DNA from: Pyxidicoccus trucidator
GTDB taxonomy: Bacteria; Myxococcota; Myxococcia; Myxococcales; Myxococcaceae
Reading direction: 5' to 3'
NCBI RefSeq assembly: GCF_010894435.1
Contig: NZ_JAAIXZ010000014.1
Span: 62,001-126,000 of the forward strand
Length of the DNA stretch: 64,000 nt
Positions 34,126-42,909 of this stretch are shown here, one piece after another. The position numbers and the translations under genes were made by a program. Under the pieces are notes generated by a model. That model worked only from the letters and a program-made list of their open reading frames with translations. It was not told the DNA's origin and did not search any database. How positions within the stretch are numbered: position 1 is the stretch's first letter; each line of letters starts with the position of its first letter.

Positions 34126-36711
34126 TCAGGCGCGCGCCACCTTCGCCAGCGCCTGTTCCAGGCGGGGCAGGTCATAGGGCTTCGAGAGCACCACGGCTTC
34201 CGCCAGCGCCTCGCCCCCGCCGCGTAGCACCTCGGGGCCATGTCCGGAGGCGACAATCACCCGCAGCTCGGGTGTCGCCCGGACGGCCCGGACGGCCAGG
34301 TCCACGCCCGACATGCCAGGGAGGCTCACGTCCGTGAACAGGACGTCGACGTGCGCCGAGGCGAGCACTTCCAGGGCCTCCTCCGCGCTCATGACGGCGA
34401 CGACGTCATGCCCCAGGGACTCCAGCAGCTCACTGGCCGGGAGGCGGATCTGCTCGTCGTCCTCCACGAGGAGGATGCGCAGCGCCTTGTGGACCCTGGG
34501 CGCCGCTTCCCCTCCGGGCCGCGCCAGCTTCGCGTGCGCCTCGCGCTCGGCCACGCGCTGCTGGCGGGCCATGAGCAACTGGCGGACCTTCCGGGCCAGG
34601 TACTCCCGCCGATAGGGCTTGCTCAGCAGGTGCACGCCCGGGTCGAGCCGGCCGCCATGGACGATGGCGTTCTCGGTGTAGCCCGAGGTGAACAGCACCT
34701 CCAGGTCCGGCAGCAGCGTCCGGGCATGGCGGGCCAGCTCGGGGCTGCGGACGGGGCCCGGCATCACCACATCGGTGAACAGCAGGTCAATGGGGATGCC
34801 GCTCTGGATGATGGCCAGCGCGCTCTGTCCGTCGGACGCCTTGAGCACGCGGTAGCCCAGCTCCGTGAGCAGCTCCACGGCGGTGGCGCGCACCTCGGCG
34901 TCGTCCTCGACCACCAGCAGCGTCTCTGTGCCGCCCTCGACCTGCTCCGGGACGGGCTCGGAGCGCGGCAGCTCCACCTGGAGCGAGCGGGGGAGGTAGA
35001 TCTTGATGGTCGTCCCGTGCCCCACCTCGCTGTAGATCTTGATGTGGCCGCCGGTCTGCTTGACGAAGCCATACACCATGCTCAGCCCGAGTCCCGTGCC
35101 GCGGCCCTCGGGCTTGGTCGTGAAGAAGGGCTCGAAGGCGCGCTCCATGATTTCGGGAGGCATGCCGCAGCCAGTGTCGGAGATGGCCAGCAGCACGTAC
35201 TGGCCGGCCGCCGCGTCCGGGTGAAGCTGGGCGTAGTGGTCGTCGAGCATGGCGTTGCCGGCCTCAATGGTCAGCCTGCCTTCGCCCTCCATGGCGTCGC
35301 GGGCGTTGATGGCCAGGTTGAGGATGACGTTCTCGAGCTGGTTGGGGTCGGCGAACGTGTTCCAGAGGCCGCCGCCGATGACGGTCTCCAGCTCGATGTC
35401 CTCGCCCAGGGCGCGGCGCAGCAGGTCATCCATGTCGCGGACCAGCCGGCCCAGGTTGATGACGGTGGGGTCCAGCGGCTGCTGCCGCGCGAAGGCGAGC
35501 AGCTGGGAGGCGAGCCTGGCGCCGCGGTCGACGGCGCCCATGGCGGTGGCCACTCGCCGCCGGGCCTGCGCGTTGCCGCCCAGCTCCCGGTCCATGAGCT
35601 GGAGGTTCCCTCCGATGACCTGGAGCAGGTTGTTGAAGTCGTGCGCCACGCCGCCGGTGAGCTTGCCCACCGCTTCCATCTTCTGGGCCTGCCGCAGCGC
35701 GGCCTCTGTCTGGCGCCGCTCGGCCTCGCTGTCCTCCAGCGCCCGGGTGCGCTCGCGGACCAGGTTCTCGAGGTGCTCGCGGTACCCGCGCAGCTCGTCC
35801 TGCGCGCGCTTCTGCTCGGTGATGTCGTGGCCCTGGACGAAGACCCCGGAGATGCTCCCGTCCGGCTCGACCACCGGCTGGTAGACCAGATCGACATAGG
35901 CCTCATCGAGCGGGGCGTCGGGGTTCCGCTGGAGCAGGACCTTCATCCCCTGGCCGACGAAGGCCTTCCCCGTGGTGATGACCCCGTCGAGCAGCTCGAA
36001 GTAGCCCTGGCCCGCCACCTCTGGCAGGGCCTCGCGCACGGGGCGGCCGATGATCTTCCGGTGGCCCACGAGCTGGTAGTAGGCGACGTTGACGAGCTCG
36101 AAGACGTGCTGGCGCCCGCGCAGGAAGCACATGAAGCCGGGGGCCTGCTCGAAGAGCCGCCGGAGGTGGCGGCGCTCCGCGTCCAGCGTCACGTTGGCCT
36201 CCTGGACGAACTGAGCGCGCTGGAAGAGGCCTGCCTCCACCTGCTCCCGTGAGACCACGGCCAGACCTCGCGCCGTCTCCTCGGCCTCCACCGGCGGGGC
36301 CAGCCGGGACCGCTCGGTGACTTCCACGGTGTGCTGGAGGATGAAGGCGACCTCATCCCGGGAGTCGAGGATGGGCGTGTGGGTGGCGCTCCAGTAACGC
36401 TCCCTGAGGACTGTTCCCTCGGGCGTCTCCAGGGGGACGCGGTAGGGAATCAGCGCGAGGCTGTCCGGGGCGCGCCGCTCCAGGACCCGGGCGAAGGAGG
36501 CCCGGAGCAGGAGTGCACTGGCGTTGTTGGGATCGTCCGGATCATTCGGGAAGGCCTCAAGGACGTACCGCCCGACGAGGTCTTCGATTCGGCTCGCCGT
36601 GGCGCGAAGGTAGGCCGGGTTGGCCGCGACGTACCGCAGCTCGCGGTCCAACACCATGTAGGGATTGGGGGAGGCCTCGAAGAGCAGCTTGAAGTCGATG
36701 GTGTCGAGCAT
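34126..36711 (-). CDS. Hybrid sensor histidine kinase with two PAS and two receiver domains
   Basis: 861 aa, no membrane segment, so a soluble sensor. PAS 1 (about 5-130), PAS 2 (about 180-300), HisKA with His357 in GGVAHDFNN, HATPase (EPFFTTKPEGRGTGLGLSMV), then REC 1 (about 613-730, LLVVEDD ... LLFTDVVMPG) and REC 2 (about 745-860, ILLVEDD ... VLFTDVSLPGMSG). Two terminal receivers without an output domain imply phosphotransfer to another protein. Upstream lies the 64-bp repeat array, which may control it. Confidence 0.9.
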   Translation of the reverse strand: MLDTIDFKLLFEASPNPYMVLDRELRYVAANPAYLRATASRIEDLVGRYVLEAFPNDPDDPNNASALLLRASFARVLERRAPDSLALIPYRVPLETPEGTVLRERYWSATHTPILDSRDEVAFILQHTVEVTERSRLAPPVEAEETARGLAVVSREQVEAGLFQRAQFVQEANVTLDAERRHLRRLFEQAPGFMCFLRGRQHVFELVNVAYYQLVGHRKIIGRPVREALPEVAGQGYFELLDGVITTGKAFVGQGMKVLLQRNPDAPLDEAYVDLVYQPVVEPDGSISGVFVQGHDITEQKRAQDELRGYREHLENLVRERTRALEDSEAERRQTEAALRQAQKMEAVGKLTGGVAHDFNNLLQVIGGNLQLMDRELGGNAQARRRVATAMGAVDRGARLASQLLAFARQQPLDPTVINLGRLVRDMDDLLRRALGEDIELETVIGGGLWNTFADPNQLENVILNLAINARDAMEGEGRLTIEAGNAMLDDHYAQLHPDAAAGQYVLLAISDTGCGMPPEIMERAFEPFFTTKPEGRGTGLGLSMVYGFVKQTGGHIKIYSEVGHGTTIKIYLPRSLQVELPRSEPVPEQVEGGTETLLVVEDDAEVRATAVELLTELGYRVLKASDGQSALAIIQSGIPIDLLFTDVVMPGPVRSPELARHARTLLPDLEVLFTSGYTENAIVHGGRLDPGVHLLSKPYRREYLARKVRQLLMARQQRVAEREAHAKLARPGGEAAPRVHKALRILLVEDDEQIRLPASELLESLGHDVVAVMSAEEALEVLASAHVDVLFTDVSLPGMSGVDLAVRAVRATPELRVIVASGHGPEVLRGGGEALAEAVVLSKPYDLPRLEQALAKVARA

Positions 36712-36848
36712 CGCGGTGCGGGCACTCCGGTGTCACTGGGAGCACCGGGCAGAGCGGGGCACCCTCCATAAACCGTGCTGTCGGCGGTTGCGACGCCGAA
36801 GGCCCGGCCCTTGTCCTGAACCGCGCGCGGGTGACGCTCATTCGACAG

Positions 36849-37144
36849 TTCCTACCTGAACAAGGCTTCAGCCATTCTTCCGGAGGGGCGCCAGGCTCGC
36901 CGCGCCGCCTGCGCACGGGGCAGGGAAGCCCATGCCTACATCGTCGGACATCCAGGCAAGGGACGGAACTCACGGCTCCGGGCAGGAAGGGCAATGCCTA
37001 CCTGAACGAACCTTCAGCCAGTTTTCAGGCGCTCGCGGGGCGTGCAGGGAAGGAGGCGTGCCTACCTGAACGAGTCTTCAGCCAGTTTCCAGGCCGCCGT
37101 GCGGGGAGCCGGAAAGGGCCGTGCCTACATGAACGAACCTTCAG
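36849..37144. repeat. Array of ~64-bp units, each with a CTGAA-N6-TTCAG dyad
   Basis: The marker TGCCTAC (TTCCTAC in the first) begins at 36849, 36931, 36995, 37059 and 37122, so steps are 82, 64, 64 and 63. In four units it leads into an inverted repeat: 36856-36871 (centre CAAGGC), 37002-37017 (CGAACC), 37066-37081 (CGAGTC) and 37129-37144 (arm reads ATGAA; CGAACC). The unit at 36931 has lost the dyad. GCAGGGAAGG-like bases precede TGCCTAC in most units. The arms are kept while the centre varies, as expected of a protein-binding site, and the step is near six helical turns. Confidence 0.7.
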
Positions 37145-37245
37145 CCAGTCGCGGACGTGGGCGGGCATGGCCGCGCCCGCGACGGCAGGCTCTCCGCCAT
37201 CCCTTGCAGGCCACTGGGACCGGGCATGGACAGACGTAAATGCAA

Positions 37246-37284
37246 GCAATGACAATCAATATTGTTGATATTGATTGTCATTGC
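37246..37284. repeat. 39-bp AT-rich palindrome, 16-bp perfect arms
   Basis: Left arm GCAATGACAATCAATA, spacer TTGTTGA, right arm TATTGATTGTCATTGC. It is strikingly AT-rich against a GC-rich background. Each arm with its flank matches the classical E. coli Fur box at about 13 of 19 positions by eye. It could be an iron-regulator site or an RNA hairpin ending the oxygenase transcript, whose stop is 62 bp away; no U-tract follows. Confidence 0.65.
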
Positions 37285-37345
37285 CTGTGATTGAGGTTTT
37301 TGGCTGTGTCTGTGTTTCAGTCGCCGGCGGCCCCGCCAGCGAGCA

Positions 37346-38452
37346 CTACGTCCCCGCGCGCTGGCGGTTGAGGCGGTCGTAGTGGCGGTAGCCCAGCTTG
37401 TCGAGCGCGCCCGGGGGCGCGAGGCCGATGTCCACCAGCGTCTTGATGTCGTACGTGCCCGCGAGCACAGGCGGCGCGTAGTTCCGGACCGCGTCGGGCG
37501 TGCGGAACTTCTGCAGGGGGTAGAGCACCGTGCTCGTGTGCACGTGCATGAAGTGCGCGGCGGACTGGCGCTGCCAGCCTGGCACTCCGGGGGCGGTGAT
37601 GACGTGGGGCGTGGCCAGGAAGGTGCCGCCCGTGAGGATCTCCAGCTGCTGGCCCACCTGGGCGACGATGCAGCCCGCGGGCGCGGTGCCGCGCACCATC
37701 TTCCCCTGCGGGTCCTCCGGCGTGGCGCGCGTGCGGAGGTACAGGCCGCTCTTGCTGTCGGGCGCGGGCGCCGGGCGCCGCTCCGGGTCGAGGAACCGGC
37801 CCCCGGGCAGCAGCGTGAGCAGGTTGAAGTCCGTGTGCTCCTCGCCCCAGACGATGTCCGTGTTCACCTGCGCGTCGGTGAGCGGCAGGTACTGGAGCGC
37901 GCGGGTGACGTGGGGGGCGCGCTGGCAGAGGTCCGAGAACACCGTCTCGGGCAGGCCCAGCGCCAGCGCGGAGCCGCGCAGCAGCTTGAGGCCGGCCTCA
38001 TGGAGCGAGCGGCCCAGCTGCATGATGCCTTCCTGGAAGAAGGGCGGCGCGCTCTCGGGCCAGACGTTCTCCGGGTACAGCTCCGGGAACTCCATCGCGG
38101 ACTGCTCGTCGTTGGGGTATGGCGCGACGAAGTAGCACTCCTTGAAGTCCGGCTGGCCGTTGCCCGCGACGGCGACCTCGGTGTTCGGCGGCGTCCAGCC
38201 CCGCTGGTACCAGATGTCGGCGCGGCCGAAGGGCTTCTTCACCTCGGCGGGCTGGGCGATGAACGCGGCGAACGCGTCGTAGTAGCGGTTGAGCGCCTGC
38301 GTGTCGACGCCGTGGTTCTTCAGGTACACGAGGCCGAAGACACCGAACGCCTCGCGGAGCGACGCGGCGGCGCGCTCGACGCGGGCCGGGTCCTCCGACG
38401 CGAGGTCGGCGAGGTCGACAGTGGGGATGTTGAGCGAAGAGGTCTCGGCCAT
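37346..38452 (-). CDS. Isopenicillin-N-synthase-like 2-oxoglutarate/Fe(II) oxygenase
   Basis: 368 aa. N-terminal DIOX_N segment (LNIPTVDLADLA ... GLVYLKNHGVD) and the 2OG-FeII core: His206 and Asp208 in EEHTDFN, His283 in ATPHVI, and Arg295/Ser297 in RQS for the co-substrate. This family includes plant-type hydroxylases, gibberellin and flavonoid enzymes and IPNS; bacterial members often tailor small molecules. No biosynthetic cluster surrounds it. The substrate is unknown. Confidence 0.87.
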   Translation of the reverse strand: MAETSSLNIPTVDLADLASEDPARVERAAASLREAFGVFGLVYLKNHGVDTQALNRYYDAFAAFIAQPAEVKKPFGRADIWYQRGWTPPNTEVAVAGNGQPDFKECYFVAPYPNDEQSAMEFPELYPENVWPESAPPFFQEGIMQLGRSLHEAGLKLLRGSALALGLPETVFSDLCQRAPHVTRALQYLPLTDAQVNTDIVWGEEHTDFNLLTLLPGGRFLDPERRPAPAPDSKSGLYLRTRATPEDPQGKMVRGTAPAGCIVAQVGQQLEILTGGTFLATPHVITAPGVPGWQRQSAAHFMHVHTSTVLYPLQKFRTPDAVRNYAPPVLAGTYDIKTLVDIGLAPPGALDKLGYRHYDRLNRQRAGT

Positions 38453-38643
38453 GGTGGGCCAAGGTGTATCGCTCCTCGGGCCCGAAGGGGAGGGGCTCCG
38501 TGGGGAAGAAGGGGCCTGGACGGGCAGGACCCTGGAAAGAAAGGACAGCCAGGGGGGCGGGCGCCCGACAGGACGTGGGGAGCCTCTATCCTACCCAGGA
38601 GGCTGGCGGAGGGCCCGAGCAGAGCCCACCGCCAGGTGGCGAG

Positions 38644-39411
38644 TCAGTGCTGCTGGAGCCGCGCCAGCTGCGCTTGCAGCTCGGCCACACGCCGCTCGGC
38701 TTCCTCGCGCCGCCGTGTCTCCTCGTCCGCACGGCGCTGGATGCGTTCCACCTCTTCCTGCATCCGCTCCAGCAGCTCCGCCGATTCGAGCACCAGGGAC
38801 TCGCCCGCCCAGAGGCGCAGCTTCTCGTTCACCACCTCCAGCTCCAGCCCCAGCACCTCCGAGGCGAAGCGGCCCTGTCTCGGCGGCATCGGCGTGTACG
38901 TCCGCGCCCTCGAAGTCGCCAGCCGGTACCCGAACAGCTCCTCCCGCGAGCGGTCATAGATGAAGTACTCGGGGATACCGAGGCGGGCGTAGCGCTCCAC
39001 GTTGTACTCGGCGTCCTTCTTCCGGTCGCCGCCGACGTGGACCTCCATGACCCAGTCCAGCCCCTTGCCCTCGTGGCTGACCACCCACTTGCCGCGCATG
39101 TGGGGCTCCGCGTCCAGCACCACCAGCAGGTCGGGCGCGAAGCGCCGCTCACCCGGATAGTAGATGGGCAGCTCCGAGCCGACGTACACCTTGCGCTTCT
39201 TGCGGCCGAAGTAGCCCAGGAGCGCGTCCCGCGTCTCCACCTTCGCGTGGAAGTGGAGGTCGCCCTCCGGCATCGCCAGCTCTTCGTCCGTCACCTCATC
39301 AGGCAGGGACTTCACCACCCTCGCCCGTTCCTCCGGTCCCATCACGTCCCACTCCGCCTGCGTGGGGGCCCGGGGGAAGGCCTCTCCACGTCCGTTCGTG
39401 TGCCGTCCCAT
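38644..39411 (-). CDS. Uma2 family (PD-(D/E)XK-fold) protein with coiled-coil tail
   Basis: 255 aa from ATG 39411. Uma2/DUF820 nuclease-fold core: PIYYPGERRFAPDLLVVLD, then WVMEVHVGGDRKKDAEYN and YARLGIPEYFIYD, with the Asp and Glu-x-His/Lys residues of the active site. The last 60 residues are a charged coiled coil (VERIQRRADEETRRREEAER). Uma2 proteins are numerous in myxobacteria and cyanobacteria and their role is unsettled. Divergent from the symporter at 39677. The longer frame (to 39807) runs antisense to the symporter and is rejected. Confidence 0.82.
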   Translation of the reverse strand: MGRHTNGRGEAFPRAPTQAEWDVMGPEERARVVKSLPDEVTDEELAMPEGDLHFHAKVETRDALLGYFGRKKRKVYVGSELPIYYPGERRFAPDLLVVLDAEPHMRGKWVVSHEGKGLDWVMEVHVGGDRKKDAEYNVERYARLGIPEYFIYDRSREELFGYRLATSRARTYTPMPPRQGRFASEVLGLELEVVNEKLRLWAGESLVLESAELLERMQEEVERIQRRADEETRRREEAERRVAELQAQLARLQQH

Positions 39412-39676
39412 GCCGTGAAGCGTGCTGCGCTCGGCCCGGGCCGTCAATCTCCCCAGGAGCCCTTCAGCAAGTGGCGGGCCGGGCGGCCGGAGCCCGCTCC
39501 ACCCGCGACTTCGCGCTTCTCGGGACTCGGGGCCATCCCGTTCCAGAGGCGGTGTCCCCATCCGTGGACACTTCAAGTCCTCCTCCCGCGAATCCACGGG
39601 AGTCCGGCTTCGCGAACTCCTGCGCGCTTCGGGGCTCTTCGTTATCGTCCGCCGGCCGTCCCCCCGAGGTGCTCCC

Positions 39677-40957
39677 GTGAAGACGCTCTTCTCCGCCTGG
39701 TTCCGCATTCCCTTCTGGCAGCGTGTGCTCGGGGGCTTCGTGCTCGGCGCCCTGGCCGGCTGGCTCGCGGGGCCCGCCGCGGGCCCGTGGTTCCAGCCGC
39801 TGGGCACGCTCTACGTCAACCTCATCAAGATGATCGCCACGCCGCTGGTGTTCTTCGCGGTCATCAACGCGGTGGCCGCGCTGCACGGGCAGAAGAGCGT
39901 GGCCGCGCTGGGCGGAAAGACGTTCCTCTGGTTCGCCATCACCGCGGCGCTCGCCGTGGGCGTGGGGCTGGGCACCGGCACCGTGCTGAAGCCCGGCGTC
40001 GGCGTGGGCCAGCTCCAGCTCGCCGAGTCCTATACGCCGCGCGAGGTTCCGGGCCCCATCCAGGTGCTGCTGGACGTGGTGCCCACCAACCCCTTCGCCG
40101 CGCTGGCCGGAGGGAAGATCCTCCAGGTCATCTTCTTCGCGGGCCTGCTCGGGTTCGCCCTCGTCAAGCTGGGCGCGAAGACTGCTCGCCTGCGCGAGCT
40201 GGTCCGCGAGGCCAGCGACGCGATGATTCAGGTGACGCGCTTCGTGCTGGAGCTGACCCCGCTGGGCACCTTCGGCCTCATCGCCGCGCTCGTGGGCACC
40301 TACGGCTTCGAGCGCCTGCTGCCGCTCGGCCGGCTCGTGTTCGCGCTGTACCTCGCGTGCGCGCTGCACGTCGTCTTCGTCTACGGCGGCCTGCTGCTGG
40401 CGCACGGGCTCAACCCCCTGCGCTTCTTCCGCGGCGCCGCGCCCGGCATGCAGGTGGCCTTCGTCAGCTCGTCCAGCTTCGCGTCGCTGCCGGTGTCCCT
40501 GCGCAGCGTCACGCACAACCTCGGCGTCAACAAGGACTACGCCGCCTTCGCCGTGCCGCTGGGTGCCACCATCAAGATGGACGGCTGCGGCGCCATCTAC
40601 CCGGCCATCGCCTCGCTCTTCGTCGCGCAATACTTCGGCCTGGAGCTGTCCGCGTCCCAGTACTTCATCATCCTCCTCGCCTCGGTGCTGGGCAGCTTCG
40701 GCACCGCGGGCGTGCCCGGCACGGCCGTCGTCATGGCCACCGTGGTGCTCAGCTCCGCCGGCCTGCCGCTGGAGGGGCTGGGCTACCTCCTCGCCATCGA
40801 CCGCGTGCTCGACATGATGCGCACGCTCACCAACGTCACCGGGCAGATGCTGGTGCCCGTGCTGGTGGCCCGCGAGGAGGGACTGCTCGACGAGGCCGTC
40901 TACAACCGCGCCGCCACCAACGTCGGCCTGGAGAAGGACGTGGCCGAGGCGGAGTGA
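39677..40957 (+). CDS. Dicarboxylate/amino acid:cation symporter (DAACS family)
   Basis: 426 aa from GTG 39677 after GAGG. GltP/DctA-type transporter: LGTLYVNLIKMIATPLVFFA early, the serine-rich re-entrant loop FVSSSSFASLPVSLRSV, the KMDGCGAIYPAIASLFVAQY segment and GTAGVPGTAVVMATVVLSS. Takes up glutamate, aspartate or C4-dicarboxylates with Na+ or H+. The usual NMDGT is KMDGC here, a change in the ion/substrate-binding loop, so specificity may differ. Confidence 0.9.
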   Translation: MKTLFSAWFRIPFWQRVLGGFVLGALAGWLAGPAAGPWFQPLGTLYVNLIKMIATPLVFFAVINAVAALHGQKSVAALGGKTFLWFAITAALAVGVGLGTGTVLKPGVGVGQLQLAESYTPREVPGPIQVLLDVVPTNPFAALAGGKILQVIFFAGLLGFALVKLGAKTARLRELVREASDAMIQVTRFVLELTPLGTFGLIAALVGTYGFERLLPLGRLVFALYLACALHVVFVYGGLLLAHGLNPLRFFRGAAPGMQVAFVSSSSFASLPVSLRSVTHNLGVNKDYAAFAVPLGATIKMDGCGAIYPAIASLFVAQYFGLELSASQYFIILLASVLGSFGTAGVPGTAVVMATVVLSSAGLPLEGLGYLLAIDRVLDMMRTLTNVTGQMLVPVLVAREEGLLDEAVYNRAATNVGLEKDVAEAE

Positions 40958-41081
40958 CACGAGGCCGGCCCGCCCGGGCCGGGACATGGCGGGAGAGGGG
41001 CCGGCTGACTGGCTGGCGGCCTTTCCCCGCACCCGAGGGGTGCCCAGCTTGAACCTGCTGGCTCCAACCCCGGGGAAACCG

Positions 41082-42875
41082 ATGAGCGCCACCGTCGCCG
41101 ACTACCTCCTCTATCGCCTCGGGCAGTGGGGCGTGCGCCGCATCTACGGCTACCCGGGCGACGGCATCAACGGCATCCTCGGGGCGCTCGGGCGCAACAC
41201 GGAGCTCCAGTTCGTCCAGTCGCGCCACGAGGAGATGTCCGCCTTCATGGCCTGCGCCCACGCCAAGTTCACCGGCGAGCCGGGCGTGTGCCTCGCCACC
41301 TCCGGCCCGGGTGCCATCCACCTGCTCAACGGCCTCTACGACGCGAAGCTGGACCACCAGCCGGTGGTGGCCATCGTCGGGCAGCAGTCGAGCATGTCGC
41401 TGGGCGGCCACTACCAGCAGGAGGTGGACCTGGCGTCCCTCTTCAAGGACGTGGCCAGCGAGTACGTCACCATGGTGACCCACCCCTCCGCCGTGCGCCA
41501 CGCGGTGGACCGGGCCATGCGCATCGCCCGGTACGAGCGCACCGTGACGTGCGTCATCCTCCCCAACGACGTCCAGGAGCAGCCGTACCAGAAGCCGGAG
41601 CGCGCGCACGGCACGCTGCACTCCAGCGTGGGCTACAGCGTGCCCCGCGTCCTGCCCCAGGACGCCGACCTGCGCCGCGCGGCGGACGTCCTCAACGCGG
41701 GCAAGAAGGTGGCCATGCTGGTGGGCGCCGGGGCCATGAACGCCGCCGACGAGGTGGTGCAGGTGGCGGACCTGCTGGGCGCGGGCGTGGCCAAGGCGCT
41801 GCTGGGCAAGGCGGTGCTGCCGGATGAGCTGCCCTTCGTCACCGGCACCATCGGCCTGCTGGGCACGAAGCCCAGCTGGGACTTGATGTCTGACTGCGAC
41901 ACGCTGCTGATGGTGGGCACCAGCTTCCCGTACTCGGAGTTCCTCCCCAAGGAGGGGCAGGCGCGGGGCGTGCAGATCGACATCGACGGCCGGATGCTCG
42001 CCATCCGCTACCCCATGGAGGTGCCGCTGGTGGGGGACAGCCGCGAGACGCTCCGCGCGCTGCTGCCGCTGCTCCAGCGCAAGCAGGACCGGGGCTGGCG
42101 CGACACGGTGGAGAAGGGCGTGCGCCAGTGGTGGAAGCAGGCCGAGGCGCTGGCCATGAGCGCCGCCGACCCCGTCAGCCCCCGCCGCGTGTTCTGGGAG
42201 CTGTCCCCCCGGATTCCGGACGAGGCCATCCTCACGGCGGACTCGGGCTCGGGGACCATCTGGTACGCGCAGAACATCAAGGTGCGGAAGGGGATGATGG
42301 CGTCGCTGTCCGGCAACCTCGCCACCATGGGCTGCGGCGTGCCGTACGCCATCGGCGCGAAGTTCGCCTTCCCGCACCGGCCCGTCATCGCCATGGTGGG
42401 GGACGGCGCCATGCAGATGAACGGCAACAGCGAGCTCATCACCGTGGCGAAGTACTGGAAGGAGTGGAAGGACCCGCGCTTCATCGTCCTGGTCCTCAAC
42501 AACCGGGACCTGAACATGGTGACGTGGGAGCAGCGCATCCTGGCCGGAGACCCGAAGCTGCCTGCCACGCAGGACCTGCCGGACTTCCCGTACGCGCGCT
42601 ACGCGGAGTCGCTGGGCCTCAAGGGCATCCGCGTGGACCGGCCGGAGGCGCTCGGCCGCGCCTGGGAAGAGGCGCTGAGCGCGGACAGGCCGGTGGTGTT
42701 CGAGGCCTATGTCGACCCGAACGTGCCGCCGCTCCCGCCGCACATCACCCTCGACCAGGCGAAGAACTACACCCAGGCCCTGCTCAAGGGCGACGTGGAC
42801 TCGGGCGGCATCATCAAGCAGTCCATCAAGGGCATGGTGGAGCAGCTCCTGCCGCACAAGGGCGACAAGTCGTAG
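41082..42875 (+). CDS. Thiamine-diphosphate-dependent enzyme (pyruvate oxidase-like)
   Basis: 597 aa from ATG 41082. Three-domain TPP enzyme: N-terminal pyrimidine-binding (YGYPGDGINGILGALGRN, catalytic Glu in SRHEEMSAFMA), central FAD/NAD-like domain, and C-terminal PP-binding with VGDGAMQMNGNSELITVAKY. Closest in style to PoxB, acetolactate synthase and related enzymes; whether it uses FAD or a quinone cannot be told. It follows the dicarboxylate symporter on the same strand by 124 bp and ends in a C-terminal helix that could touch the membrane, as in PoxB. Confidence 0.87.
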   Translation: MSATVADYLLYRLGQWGVRRIYGYPGDGINGILGALGRNTELQFVQSRHEEMSAFMACAHAKFTGEPGVCLATSGPGAIHLLNGLYDAKLDHQPVVAIVGQQSSMSLGGHYQQEVDLASLFKDVASEYVTMVTHPSAVRHAVDRAMRIARYERTVTCVILPNDVQEQPYQKPERAHGTLHSSVGYSVPRVLPQDADLRRAADVLNAGKKVAMLVGAGAMNAADEVVQVADLLGAGVAKALLGKAVLPDELPFVTGTIGLLGTKPSWDLMSDCDTLLMVGTSFPYSEFLPKEGQARGVQIDIDGRMLAIRYPMEVPLVGDSRETLRALLPLLQRKQDRGWRDTVEKGVRQWWKQAEALAMSAADPVSPRRVFWELSPRIPDEAILTADSGSGTIWYAQNIKVRKGMMASLSGNLATMGCGVPYAIGAKFAFPHRPVIAMVGDGAMQMNGNSELITVAKYWKEWKDPRFIVLVLNNRDLNMVTWEQRILAGDPKLPATQDLPDFPYARYAESLGLKGIRVDRPEALGRAWEEALSADRPVVFEAYVDPNVPPLPPHITLDQAKNYTQALLKGDVDSGGIIKQSIKGMVEQLLPHKGDKS

Positions 42876-42909
42876 CGGGCAGGCACGCCGTGGCGGACGG
42901 AAGGCGCGG

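Larger units (their letters stand above)
36712..37345. other. 634-bp intergenic region with repeat array and long palindrome
   Basis: Lies between the 5' end of the hybrid kinase gene and the 3' end of the 2-oxoglutarate oxygenase gene, both on the minus strand. Short frames crossing it change phase at each repeat (the period is not a multiple of three), so it is not coding. It holds the ~64-bp repeats and the AT-rich palindrome described separately. Confidence 0.7.

Noticed and set aside
36849-37144. The repeat array as a CRISPR locus
   Set aside because: Repeats are few and degenerate, the conserved core is an inverted repeat of 16 bp, the intervening parts are themselves similar to each other, and no cas gene is near.
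37025-37255. A 76-codon minus-strand frame across the repeats
   Set aside because: The repeat period is not a multiple of three, so each unit is read in a different phase; no start context.
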